This document shows positions 24,552-32,929 of a DNA stretch of 64,000 nucleotides, piece after piece; the stretch's first letter is position 1, and the number at the start of each line of letters is the position of its first letter. Source of the stretch: Methanococcoides alaskense (GTDB lineage: Archaea; Halobacteriota; Methanosarcinia; Methanosarcinales; Methanosarcinaceae); contig NZ_JAVDQI010000002.1 of the NCBI RefSeq assembly GCF_031454185.1, positions 305,191 to 369,190 of the forward strand. The letters run 5' to 3'. The notes below the pieces were generated by a model. The model was not told the origin of the DNA. It was given only the letters and a program-made list of their open reading frames with translations, and made no database searches. The translations under genes were made by a program, and so were the position numbers.

Positions 24552-27500
24552 TCATTCCTTTCTACCAAAACCGCCGCCACCGGGAGTCTCTATCACGAAC
24601 ACATCCCCTTCTTCCATATCCACTTCGGCGGTTGGTTCCAGCTCCTGTGTCCTTCCGTCTTTCCTGATCACCATATTCTTACCGCATTTCGCTTCTGAAC
24701 CGCCGTTCGAGCCAAAAGGAGGATATTTCCGATGTGAGGATATTATTGCTGCTTTCATTTCCTCAAGGAATCGCATTTTACGGACAACGCCATTTCCTCC
24801 GCAGTATTCTCCTTCCCCTCCGCTTCCCTTCCTTATGGAGTATTCTTCAAGGAGCACCGGAAAACGCAATTCCAGGACCTCGGGATCGGTCATCCTGGAA
24901 TTCGTCATATGGGTCTGTACAGCATCGGTTCCATTGAATCCGTCTCCTGCACCTGAACCACCGCATATGGTCTCATAATACTGGAATTCCTGATTCCCAA
25001 AGGTGAAATTGTTCATGGTTCCCTGTGATGCGGCTACAATTCCCAGTGCGCCATAGAGGGTATCCACGATATACTGTGAGGTTTCCACATTTCCTGCTGC
25101 AACTGCTGCGGGGTGGGACGGGTTCAATAAACATCCTTCCGGTATTATTATATTGAGAGGTTTCAGACATCCTGCATTCAATGGGATATTGTCCTTTACA
25201 AGAGTGCGGAAAACATAGAGTACGGCAGCCTTACATACGGATGCAGGGGCATTGAAATTATTATCCTGTTGCGGTGACGTTCCTGTAAGGTCAATGGTTG
25301 CCGAGCGTTCACTCTTATCGATCTTGATACTTGCGTGAATATGGCTGTCATCATCAAGTTTGTAAGTGAATTCTCCGTCATGCAGGACCTCGATGACCTT
25401 CCTCACAGCTTCTTCGGCGTTATCCTGCACATGCTGCATATATGCCTCAACCGTTGGCAGCGAATATTTCTCCACCATCTGCTCGAGTTGTTGTATGCCC
25501 TTTTCATTCGCAGCGACCTGTGCCCTGAGGTCCGCGATGTTCTGGTGATGATTGCGTACGGGATACTCACCACTATTAAGGAGTTCGATAACTTCCGTCT
25601 CCCTGAAATATCCCCTGTCCATGAGTTTGATATCATCTATCAATATCCCCTCCTCAAAGATGGAACTGCTCTTAGGTGGCATCGAACCCGGGCTGATCCC
25701 TCCGATATCGGCATGGTGACCTCTTGAGGCAACATAGAACTGCACTTTTTCAGAGCCGCAGAATACCGGGGATACAACAGTGATGTCAGGAAGGTGTGTG
25801 CCGCCGGCATAAGGGGAGTTCAGCATATATGCATCCTTTTCATTCATTCTCCCCTTTCTGTTCCTTATCACTGCTTTGATGGACTCTTCCATCGATCCCA
25901 GGTGTACAGGTATGTGAGGAGCGTTGGCGATGAGATTTCCTTCCTAGTCGAAGATCGCACAGGAAAAATCAAGCCTCTCTTTGATATTGACCGAATATGC
26001 GGTGTTTTGAAGGCTATAGCCCATCTGCTGCGCAATTGACATGAACCGGTTGTTGAACACTTCAAGCATGATCGGATCGACCTTTGTCCCGAGGGCAACA
26101 TGCTCCTTTGGAGGCACCGTGCGCGTGAGGACGATATGGCCATGAGCATCTATGTCCGCTTTCCATAATGGTTCAACAATTATCGTAGTATTATCTTCAA
26201 TGATAAGGGCTGGTCCTGTTACGGAATGTTCGGCATCTAAACAGCAGCGTTCGTAGACATTTGCGGTCTGGTATCTTCCATCGGTGTACATCTGTACCGT
26301 TCCGCATGGTCCTGAATCATTCTCGGAAGTTTCCATCTTTTTTCTTTCCACATGGATCTCATTTGCTCCGATCATCTCTACGGATGCTGCTGAAACCACA
26401 ATTTCCTTTTCCATTACAAAACCAAAACGCTTCCTGTGGGCCTCAAAGAATCTTGTGGTTATTTCCTTCCTACTTCCGAACTCGATTTCCATGGGAGTGT
26501 CCGTGCCGCTGTATCTCACATGCACTTTCTTTTTGGCGATGAGTCTGTCAGGTGAGACACCCTGCTGCTGCATTGACTGACGGCCTTCATTTTCCATTTC
26601 AGTGAAGAGCTCTCGTATTTGCTCTATGGTGGTATCATTCAGGTCCTTCTCCACGGACCTTTCAAGTATCATTCTCTGGTCTGCCAGACCCATTCCATAT
26701 GCTGAAAGGACTCCTGCATATGGGTGGATGAAGATCGTGCTCATTCCCAGTGAATCCGCGACAAGGCAGGCATGTTGTGCGCCAGCTCCTCCGAAACAAC
26801 AGAGTGTATAACTTTTAAGATCGTATCCTCTCTGTGTTGAGATCTTCTTGATGGCATTTCCCATGTTCTCGACAGCGACCGTCAAAAATCCCTCTGCCAC
26901 TTCTTCAGGGGATATGTTCTTGCCTGACCCTTCCGAGACCTTCGATGCCATTTCCTCAAACTTTGCGTGAACGGTTCCTTTATCGAGGGGTAATGTGCCT
27001 GACTCGCCGAAAACCTGTGGGAAATATTCTGGGATTACTTTTGAGAGCATCACATTACAATCAGTGACCGTCAGAGGTCCGCCTTTCCTGTAGCATGCAG
27101 GCCCGGGTTCGGATCCTGCAGAATCAGGTCCTACCTGAAATCTTCCATTCTCATAGTGCAGTATAGACCCGCCCCCTGCGGCGACCGTGTGGATGTGCAT
27201 CATCGGCGAATAGAGGTGTATCCCATCGATCTCGTTCTCAAATGAGCGCTCATATTCCCCGTTATAGTGTGCTACGTCCGTGGAAGTCCCGCCCATATCG
27301 AAACTTATGATCTCCTTGAATCCGGCAACTTCTGATACAGTTGCTGCCCCCACGATACCTCCGGCAGGACCTGACAGGATGCTGTCCTTGCCTCTGAAAG
27401 AGGTCGCCTGTGTCAGCCCTCCGTTGGATTGCATGAACAAAAGGCTGGTGTCATCTCCATTGGATCGCAATACTGAATGTATCCTGTCAACATAGCGCTG

Positions 27501-28163
27501 CAATACGGGCGAAAGATACCCATCCACCATTGTCGTTTCCCCGCGTCCTATTATTTTTATGAGGGGGCTGATCTTATGGGACAGGGAAATGTGTGTGAAT
27601 CCTATCTCCTTTGCTATCTTTTCAATGGCAAGCTCATGCTCCGGGTAACGATAAGAGTGCATAAGGGCTACTGCAAGGGAATGTATTCCGGAATCATGAA
27701 GTTCTTTAAGGTCTTTCCTTAATCTGTCCTCGTCAAGGGGTGCCAGCTCTTCACCATTGGAACTGTAGCGCTCTTCAGCTTCGATAACACTTTTATAGAG
27801 GACTTCGGGGAGCTTGATGTCAAGTGCAAATATGTCCGGTCGGTTCTGGTATCCTATTCTCAGGGTATCCCTGAACCCTTTGGTTACCACAAGGGCAAAG
27901 TTCTCGCCTTTTCTTTCAAGAAGCGCATTTGTGCCTACTGTGGTTCCCATCTTTATGCATTCAATGTCCTTTGTTGGCAATTGCTCATCTGCTCCGAGGT
28001 CAAGTATCTGGCGTATCCCTTCAATTGCTGCATCTTCATAATGTTCCGGGTTTTCCGAGAGTAGTTTATGGGTAATGGTCTCTCCCTCGGGGGATCTGCC
28101 AATAATGTCTGTAAATGTTCCTCCCCTATCTATCCAGAATTGCCATCTGTTTTTTACGGACAT
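24552..28163 (-). CDS. Fused hydantoinase / 5-oxoprolinase (HyuA-HyuB) with an in-frame TAG
   Basis: One frame of 1,204 codons is broken only by TAG at 25944-25946 (codon 740). Before it lies a complete HyuA ATPase half (WIDRGGTFTDIIGRSPEG, GPAGGIVGAATVSE, SFDMGGTSTDVAHY, CFGGAGAQHACLVAD) ending LDFSCAIFD. After it, in the same frame, the sequence resumes EGNLIANAPHIPVHLGSM and a complete HyuB half (NSPYAGGTHLPDITVV, ASRGHHADIGGISPGSMPP, glycine-rich terminus). Fused homologs of about 1,200 residues run straight through FD-x-EGNL. These enzymes hydrolyse 5-oxoproline or hydantoins with ATP. In this lineage UAG may be read as pyrrolysine; otherwise the gene is a split or decayed copy. GAGGTTGA precedes ATG 28163; a TTG 6 nt upstream is rejected. 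Confidence 0.85.
25944..25946 (-). other. In-frame TAG codon, candidate pyrrolysine site
   Basis: The codon context is GAC-TAG-GAA-GGA, giving D-(UAG)-E-G-N-L. In fused homologs this position is a variable residue between the conserved F-D and E-G-N-L. If translation stopped here, restart at the next ATG (25892) would lose the conserved A-N-A-P-H-I-P-V-H segment. No obvious stem-loop follows the codon. Confidence 0.6.
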
Positions 28164-28187
28164 GTTCAACCTCGGTATCTTGCAAAA

Positions 28188-28200
28188 TTGTTTATCTATA
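28188..28200 (+). promoter_or_regulatory. TATA box of the PAP2 gene in the divergent promoter region
   Basis: AATTGTTTATCTATAC lies about 25 nt before ATG 28219, fitting a leaderless transcript. The 55-bp divergent gap must also hold the promoter of the hydantoinase gene, which I cannot place. Confidence 0.4.
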
Positions 28201-28218
28201 CAGCTCCTACAATTATTT

Positions 28219-28719
28219 ATGTCGTTCTCATCCCTGGATGCTCAGATACTGTACATCCTGAACTCTTATGCTGGTTTTGACCCCATTGTGGTATTTTTGT
28301 CAGTGGCAGGAGCTGATATATTGTGGCTATTGATAGCTGCTATTCTGTTCTTATCGATCTCAAAGGAGAAAGCTCTCTATTATTGTTCGATGATGCTGTT
28401 CTTGGTGGGGGCGGTTGCCTTGATCAAATCACAGTTAATGGTACTCCGTCCGGAAGATGTTCGATTTGTTGTGGAAGCCTCAGGCTATTCCATGCCAAGT
28501 GCACATTCGACAGCTGCCTTTGCAACAGCTATGTTCTTGTATCCGGTAGCAAAAAAATATGGTATTCTTATTTGGTCAGGTGCAATTGCAATGGCTTTAA
28601 GTCGTGTGTTTGCAGGTGTGCATTACCCTTCTGACGTGATGGCAGGAGCTGTGCTCGGTATAATGATAGGCTATTTGTTGTTACAAATTGAGGCATATTT
28701 CCAAAAAAAGAGTATATGA
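28219..28719 (+). CDS. PAP2-family membrane phosphatase
   Basis: The 166-residue integral membrane protein has the three-part PAP2 active site: K-x6-RP (KSQLMVLRP), PSAH (GYSMPSAHSTAAF) and SR-x5-H-x3-D (LSRVFAGVHYPSDVMAG). Five hydrophobic helices are visible. Likely substrates are lipid pyrophosphates, such as polyprenyl diphosphate in glycan-carrier recycling, or phosphatidic-acid-like archaeal lipids. The frame extends 48 codons upstream, overlapping the divergent gene; start 28219 removes that and matches the TATA box. Confidence 0.87.
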   Translation: MSFSSLDAQILYILNSYAGFDPIVVFLSVAGADILWLLIAAILFLSISKEKALYYCSMMLFLVGAVALIKSQLMVLRPEDVRFVVEASGYSMPSAHSTAAFATAMFLYPVAKKYGILIWSGAIAMALSRVFAGVHYPSDVMAGAVLGIMIGYLLLQIEAYFQKKSI

Positions 28720-28759
28720 ATTAATTGATGGTGCTCGCTGATATTTCAGATATGAGCTG

Positions 28760-30148
28760 TTAGCGAGAACACTTTTCGCCAACTATCTTTATCGGATATC
28801 GTTCTGTAAGGCATCCCAGGCAAAGTTCGTCCTTGTGAATACCTATTGATTTGATAAGACCTTCTATGCTGAGGTATCCCAGTGAATCTGCTGTGATGGC
28901 ATTTTTCACGTCAATAAGAGGCTTTTTAGCGGCAATGAGCTCTTCTCTTGAAGCCATATCGATGCCCATGTAGCATGGTGCAATAATGGCAGGGCTTCCT
29001 ATCCTTGCATGTACCTCTTTTGCACCTGCGTTACGTACCATCTCGATTATGCGTCTGGACGTCGTACCGCGAACGATACTGTCATCGAGGATGATGACCT
29101 TTCTGTCCCTGAGGTTCTCAGCTATTGTGTTCATCTTAAGACGAACTGCTGTTTCCCGCATTTCCTGTCCCGGGAGGATGAACGTACGTCCTATGTAACG
29201 GTTCTTCATCAATCCTTCTCTATAATTGATGCCTGACTCATCAGAATAACCTATTGCAGAGGTGATTCCTGAGTCTGGTACAGGAGAAACAATATCCGCA
29301 TCTACCGGGTGTTCTTTTGCAAGTTCTCTGCCTATCTGCTCGCGAACCTTGTAAACAAGCTGACCATCAATGATGGAATCCGGTCTTGCAAAATAGATGT
29401 ACTCAAAAACACAGTGAGCACAGTTTTTTTCAGTTAACATCTGATGGCCTTCAAAACCATTTTCCGTTATCTCCACAACTTCGCCGGCTTTAACATCCCT
29501 TGTTAATTTACCGTTGAGTGTGTCGATGGCAACGCTTTCCGATGCAACTACATATCCGCCGTCGATCTCTCCTACGCATAGTGGTTTGAATCCCAGTGGG
29601 TCTCTCACAGCGAAAAGTCGATCATCTATCATAATGGCGAGTGAATATGAACCTTTGAGCATTGACATAACTTCCTTGATGGATTCAAGGGGGTCGTGTA
29701 TTAGCAATGCTTTGACAAGAAGGTGAGCTATGACCTCTGTGTCAGAACTAGTTATAAAAATGCGTCCTTCGGATTCCAGCTCATCCCGAAGTTCCTGTCC
29801 GTTCACAAGATTTCCATTATGCGCAATTGCAAGATTTCCATTCTTGAAGTTCACCATCAAAGGCTGACAGTTGACTATGTTAGAATCTCCGGTGGTCGAA
29901 TATCGAACATGTCCGACACCGAGCCTACCTTCGAGCTTCAACAGTTCATCCTTGGAATATACTTCCGGGACAAGACCCATGCCCTTGATGGACTTGAGTT
30001 TATCACCGTTCTTTACCGTAATTCCTGTGGACTCCTGTCCCCTATGCTGCAAAGCATAGAGTGCATAATATATTTGGAGTGAAGCGGGTTTTGCCTTCGT
30101 ATCAGCTGTATGCATCAATACGCCGACAACACCACATTCTTCTTTCAT
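28760..30148 (-). CDS. purF: Amidophosphoribosyltransferase (purine step 1)
   Basis: Glutamine PRPP amidotransferase, 462 aa. The N-terminal Ntn glutaminase exposes Cys 5 after removal of the MKEE propeptide (CGVVGV). The PRPP loop is VIILDDSIVRGTTSRR. Late cysteines in ELCLGCLTERYP together with an earlier CAHC-V-F segment match the iron-sulfur form known from Bacillus. It makes 5-phosphoribosylamine, the first committed purine intermediate, under feedback control by nucleotides. It follows the L37e gene by 25 nt and may belong to the Lsm-L37e transcript. Confidence 0.96.
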   Translation of the reverse strand: MKEECGVVGVLMHTADTKAKPASLQIYYALYALQHRGQESTGITVKNGDKLKSIKGMGLVPEVYSKDELLKLEGRLGVGHVRYSTTGDSNIVNCQPLMVNFKNGNLAIAHNGNLVNGQELRDELESEGRIFITSSDTEVIAHLLVKALLIHDPLESIKEVMSMLKGSYSLAIMIDDRLFAVRDPLGFKPLCVGEIDGGYVVASESVAIDTLNGKLTRDVKAGEVVEITENGFEGHQMLTEKNCAHCVFEYIYFARPDSIIDGQLVYKVREQIGRELAKEHPVDADIVSPVPDSGITSAIGYSDESGINYREGLMKNRYIGRTFILPGQEMRETAVRLKMNTIAENLRDRKVIILDDSIVRGTTSRRIIEMVRNAGAKEVHARIGSPAIIAPCYMGIDMASREELIAAKKPLIDVKNAITADSLGYLSIEGLIKSIGIHKDELCLGCLTERYPIKIVGEKCSR

Positions 30149-30173
30149 TTATGCTCCAAATGAGTAAATTCAA

Positions 30174-30344
30174 TTAGAATTTACACTTTCTTTGCCACTG
30201 GTAGCTTCGCATGCGTGATGTTCTTCCGAATCCGCATGACGTGCACTGTTTTGTATGGATGTTGAGTGAAACGCTTCCACAGCGTCTGCATTTTGCATGT
30301 GTGCGTTTCTGCCTCTTACCCATTGATGGAGTACCTTTTGACAT
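30174..30344 (-). CDS. rpl37e: Ribosomal protein L37e
   Basis: This 56-residue gene of the large ribosomal subunit starts MSKGTPSMGKRQKRTHAKCR and has the C-x2-C / C-x2-C zinc ribbon (CRRCGS and CTSCGF) and the C-terminal RMRSYQWQRKC. It is below 60 codons. An overlapping 61-codon frame on the same strand (30170-30355) is a decoy. The gene lies 116 nt after Lsm on the same strand, matching the widespread archaeal lsm-rpl37e linkage. Confidence 0.96.
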   Translation of the reverse strand: MSKGTPSMGKRQKRTHAKCRRCGSVSLNIHTKQCTSCGFGRTSRMRSYQWQRKCKF

Positions 30345-30460
30345 CTTTTAATCACCCTTTTGTATTATATAATATGTATTTTGCAGCCTATCTCTACTGC
30401 TGGTAAATTGTAATAATTATATCCGTGGATTTCTCCTGACGCATCTATTGTTCATATAGG

Positions 30461-30679
30461 TTACGGAGACACGTAGACTACGTTGTCTCCTCTGATAACA
30501 ACTCCACCTATTTTGCGAACGATCTCTCCGTCCTTTAATTCTTCTGCTTCGTCCAGAACAAGGTTCATGTGGACATCATATCCCTGAAGTACGCCTCTAA
30601 ATTCTCTTGCGCCTTTCAATCTTACAATCACTGATGTGTTCAATGAATCATTCAATATATCTAGAGGTCTGTTTCCCAT
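30461..30679 (-). CDS. lsm: Sm-like archaeal protein (Lsm)
   Basis: The 72-residue RNA-binding protein forms a heptameric ring. The Sm1 motif (VIVRLKGAREFRGVLQGYDVHMNLVL, read as LKGAREFRGVLQGYD plus HMNLVL) and Sm2 (IRGDNVVYVSP) are complete. It binds U-rich RNA and RNase P or tRNA precursors in archaea. It is first in the lsm-rpl37e unit; an AGGTTTATATAT box on this strand near 30790 may be its promoter, giving a leader near 85 nt. Confidence 0.96.
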   Translation of the reverse strand: MGNRPLDILNDSLNTSVIVRLKGAREFRGVLQGYDVHMNLVLDEAEELKDGEIVRKIGGVVIRGDNVVYVSP

Positions 30680-30951
30680 ATCTATTGCCCCAATTGTGGT
30701 AATGAAATTATAATTTATAGTTCCTTATGTTGTATTTGAACTTGATAAGCGTTTAGTTCTTAACTTGAAGCTCCAATGTTGTAAATACAATATATAAACC
30801 TATCGAAATGCGTAATATCATTTCAAACCTATTATAGTTGAGGTCATATATCATTCCTCCTCATCGAGTTGCTAATTACACTTCTAAATAACCACTTGTT
30901 TTTTATCCAAAAAGTTCAATCCTAGACCTTATGATAAGAGAAGGCTTAAAA

Positions 30952-32301
30952 ATGGATGAGATGGGGATCATTCCCGTTGTATTGACCATCGCCGGTTCTG
31001 ACTCCGGCGGCGGTGCAGGTATTGAAGCTGATATCAAGACCCTTTCTTCCCTGTATGTGCATGGTGCATGTGCTATTACCTCAGTGACCTCACAGAACAC
31101 CACAGGCGTTCAGAGTGCTTATGGGGTACCTCCAACCGTGGTATCCGACCAGATGGATGCAGTATGCACTGATATGGACGTCAGGTGGGCAAAGACCGGT
31201 ATGCTTTCATCTGCCGATATTGTCAGGGCAGTTGCAGATCGTGTGAAAATGTATGGCCTTAAAATTGTCGTTGATCCTGTGATGGCCGCAGAGGCAGGTG
31301 GAGTTCTTCTCGAACAGGATGCTGTATCTATCCTTAAAGATGAACTTTTACCCATAAGCTATGCTGTAACTCCTAACATCATTGAAGCAGAGATCCTTTC
31401 AGGTATGTCCATAACTACCCGTGAGGATGCCATGGAAGCTGCAAAAGCTATAGCTTCCCTCGGGTTGAAGGCAGTTATCATCACTGGCGGTCATTCCGAT
31501 GGGGTGGACCTCGTCTACGATTCAGTGACCGATGAGTTCACAGAAGTGTCTGGCAAGTTGATCGAAGGTGGGACCCATGGTTCTGGCTGTACTTATTCAT
31601 CAGCGCTAACCGCCTATCTTGCAAGAGGCTATTCCCTTCAGGATGCCGCAATTGGTGCCAAGGAGTTCGTAGAATACGGCATCCTTTTGAGCAAGAACAT
31701 TGGCAAAGGCGTGGGTCCGGTGAACCAGATGGGCTATCTCCATACAATGGCAGCAAAAGAAAGCGTGTTGAGGAATGCCGAGGAAGCTGTCAGGATGCTG
31801 GAAGATGATGTTAACTTCGCCAGCCTTGTTGCAGAGGTCGGTTGTAATATCGCCATGGCTATCCCTCATGCCCGGGAAGTGAAGGATGTAGCTGCAGTTA
31901 ACGGAAGGATAGTGAAGCTTCAGGGCAAACCCAAGGTTGTAGGATGTGTCAGCATGGGTGCAAGCAGCCATGTGGCACGTATAGTATTGGCTGCGATGGA
32001 GTTCGATCCCAGTATGCGTGCAGCAGTGAATATTTACTATTCTAAGAACGTGCTTGCCATCTGTGAGGACATGGGACTTACCATATCATCTTTCAGTCGT
32101 CAGGAAGAGCCTGAGGACACACACACCATGGATTGGGGTGTGACATATGCCATCGACTCGTATGGTCGTGTGCCTGTCATCATCTATGATGAAGGCGGTG
32201 TGGGCAAGGAACCAATGGTCCGTGTACTCGGAAGGGATGCAGTGGAAGTGGCAGGAATTGCTCTGGAGATCGCAGCACGTCTTACAAAAGAGCAGGCATG
32301 A
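30952..32301 (+). CDS. thiDN: ThiD-ThiN fusion (HMP-P kinase / thiamine phosphate synthase)
   Basis: Residues about 1-255 form the ThiD ribokinase-fold kinase (VLTIAGSDSGGGAGIEADIKT, EGGTHGSGCTYSSALTAYLARG), which phosphorylates hydroxymethylpyrimidine phosphate. The C-terminal 180 residues are the archaeal ThiN domain (NIAMAIPHAREVKDVAAVNGRIV, VGCVSMGASSHVARI), which joins HMP-PP and thiazole phosphate in place of bacterial ThiE. Thiamine diphosphate is the cofactor of the Por complex in this window. ATG 30952 follows GAAGG at 8 nt; ATG 30931 is the alternative. A hairpin and T-rich tract follow the stop. Confidence 0.93.
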   Translation: MDEMGIIPVVLTIAGSDSGGGAGIEADIKTLSSLYVHGACAITSVTSQNTTGVQSAYGVPPTVVSDQMDAVCTDMDVRWAKTGMLSSADIVRAVADRVKMYGLKIVVDPVMAAEAGGVLLEQDAVSILKDELLPISYAVTPNIIEAEILSGMSITTREDAMEAAKAIASLGLKAVIITGGHSDGVDLVYDSVTDEFTEVSGKLIEGGTHGSGCTYSSALTAYLARGYSLQDAAIGAKEFVEYGILLSKNIGKGVGPVNQMGYLHTMAAKESVLRNAEEAVRMLEDDVNFASLVAEVGCNIAMAIPHAREVKDVAAVNGRIVKLQGKPKVVGCVSMGASSHVARIVLAAMEFDPSMRAAVNIYYSKNVLAICEDMGLTISSFSRQEEPEDTHTMDWGVTYAIDSYGRVPVIIYDEGGVGKEPMVRVLGRDAVEVAGIALEIAARLTKEQA

Positions 32302-32318
32302 TCTTTTAAATGCCTGCT
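32291..32318. terminator. Terminator between thiDN and usp
   Basis: The 9-bp stem AGCAGGCAT/ATGCCTGCT overlaps the thiDN stop region and is followed by T-rich sequence to 32340 on the plus strand. Confidence 0.65.
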
Positions 32319-32338
32319 TTATAATTTTTCTTCTCTTT

Positions 32339-32842
32339 TTATCTGACTGCTAATACTTCCACCGGTGAGTTCCTGATAACTTTATCAGCGACACTACCAA
32401 GTTTGAACGTTCCGTCTGCGGTCATTCCAAGCGTACCGATCACCACCATGTCCACATTCTCTTTCTTGGCTGTGTTCAATATCGTAGCTGCCGGATGTCC
32501 TTCTTCGATAATGGTCCTTACATCTATGTTGAGGGGCTTTCCTAGGTCCTTTACATAGGCGGTGATCCTCTCTCCCTTCTCCATAAGATGTTTGTGCCTT
32601 TCAGTTTTCCATTTCTCATCTGCGATACGGGCAAATTCCCTCCACTGCTCACTTGTCATGTGTTCAGTGGCGGCGACTTCCATTGAAGCGAGATAGTCTC
32701 TGTGCACTGTTTCAGGAGTTATCCCGACGGAATCCATCTCCATAACGTACAGCGCAAGAACACTGGCGCCACATGAGGATGCGATCTTCAATCCTGACAT
32801 TACGGCCTTCTCTGCATTTACAGACCCGTCGGTAGCTATCAA
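32339..32842 (-). CDS. Universal stress protein A family
   Basis: The UspA-fold nucleotide-binding protein has IATDGS at the N-terminus and the ATP-binding motif G-x2-G-x9-G-S near the C-terminus (VIGTLGMTADGTFKLGSVAD). The domain is single and about 167 aa. The first strand (K-T-I-L-I-A-T-D) is partly cut off by the TTG start at 32842. Upstream codons still encode N-C-K-E-Y-K-T-I-L in frame but offer no ATG, GTG or TTG, only ATT and ATA-type codons, so the true start is uncertain. It follows valS by 87 nt with a strong hairpin between. Confidence 0.85.
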   Translation of the reverse strand: MIATDGSVNAEKAVMSGLKIASSCGASVLALYVMEMDSVGITPETVHRDYLASMEVAATEHMTSEQWREFARIADEKWKTERHKHLMEKGERITAYVKDLGKPLNIDVRTIIEEGHPAATILNTAKKENVDMVVIGTLGMTADGTFKLGSVADKVIRNSPVEVLAVR

Positions 32843-32877
32843 AATAGTTTTATATTCTTTACAATTCGTAATAATAC

Positions 32878-32910
32878 CCCCGCGAATAGTTATAGAAAAC
32901 TATCGCGGGG
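32878..32910. terminator. Long GC-rich hairpin between valS and usp
   Basis: CCCCGCGA pairs with TCGCGGGG, then after one bulged A, TAGTT pairs with AACTA around a 6-nt loop. It is a strong 13-bp stem 20 nt past the valS stop (minus strand). No T-tract follows on that strand, so it may be an mRNA 3' end or an upstream element of usp. Confidence 0.55.
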
Positions 32911-32929
32911 CAGAAAATAACTGTTTTGG

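Noticed and set aside
30170..30355. A 61-codon frame overlapping L37e
   Set aside because: Wrong frame; the real gene in the other frame of the same strand is an exact L37e with zinc-ribbon cysteines.
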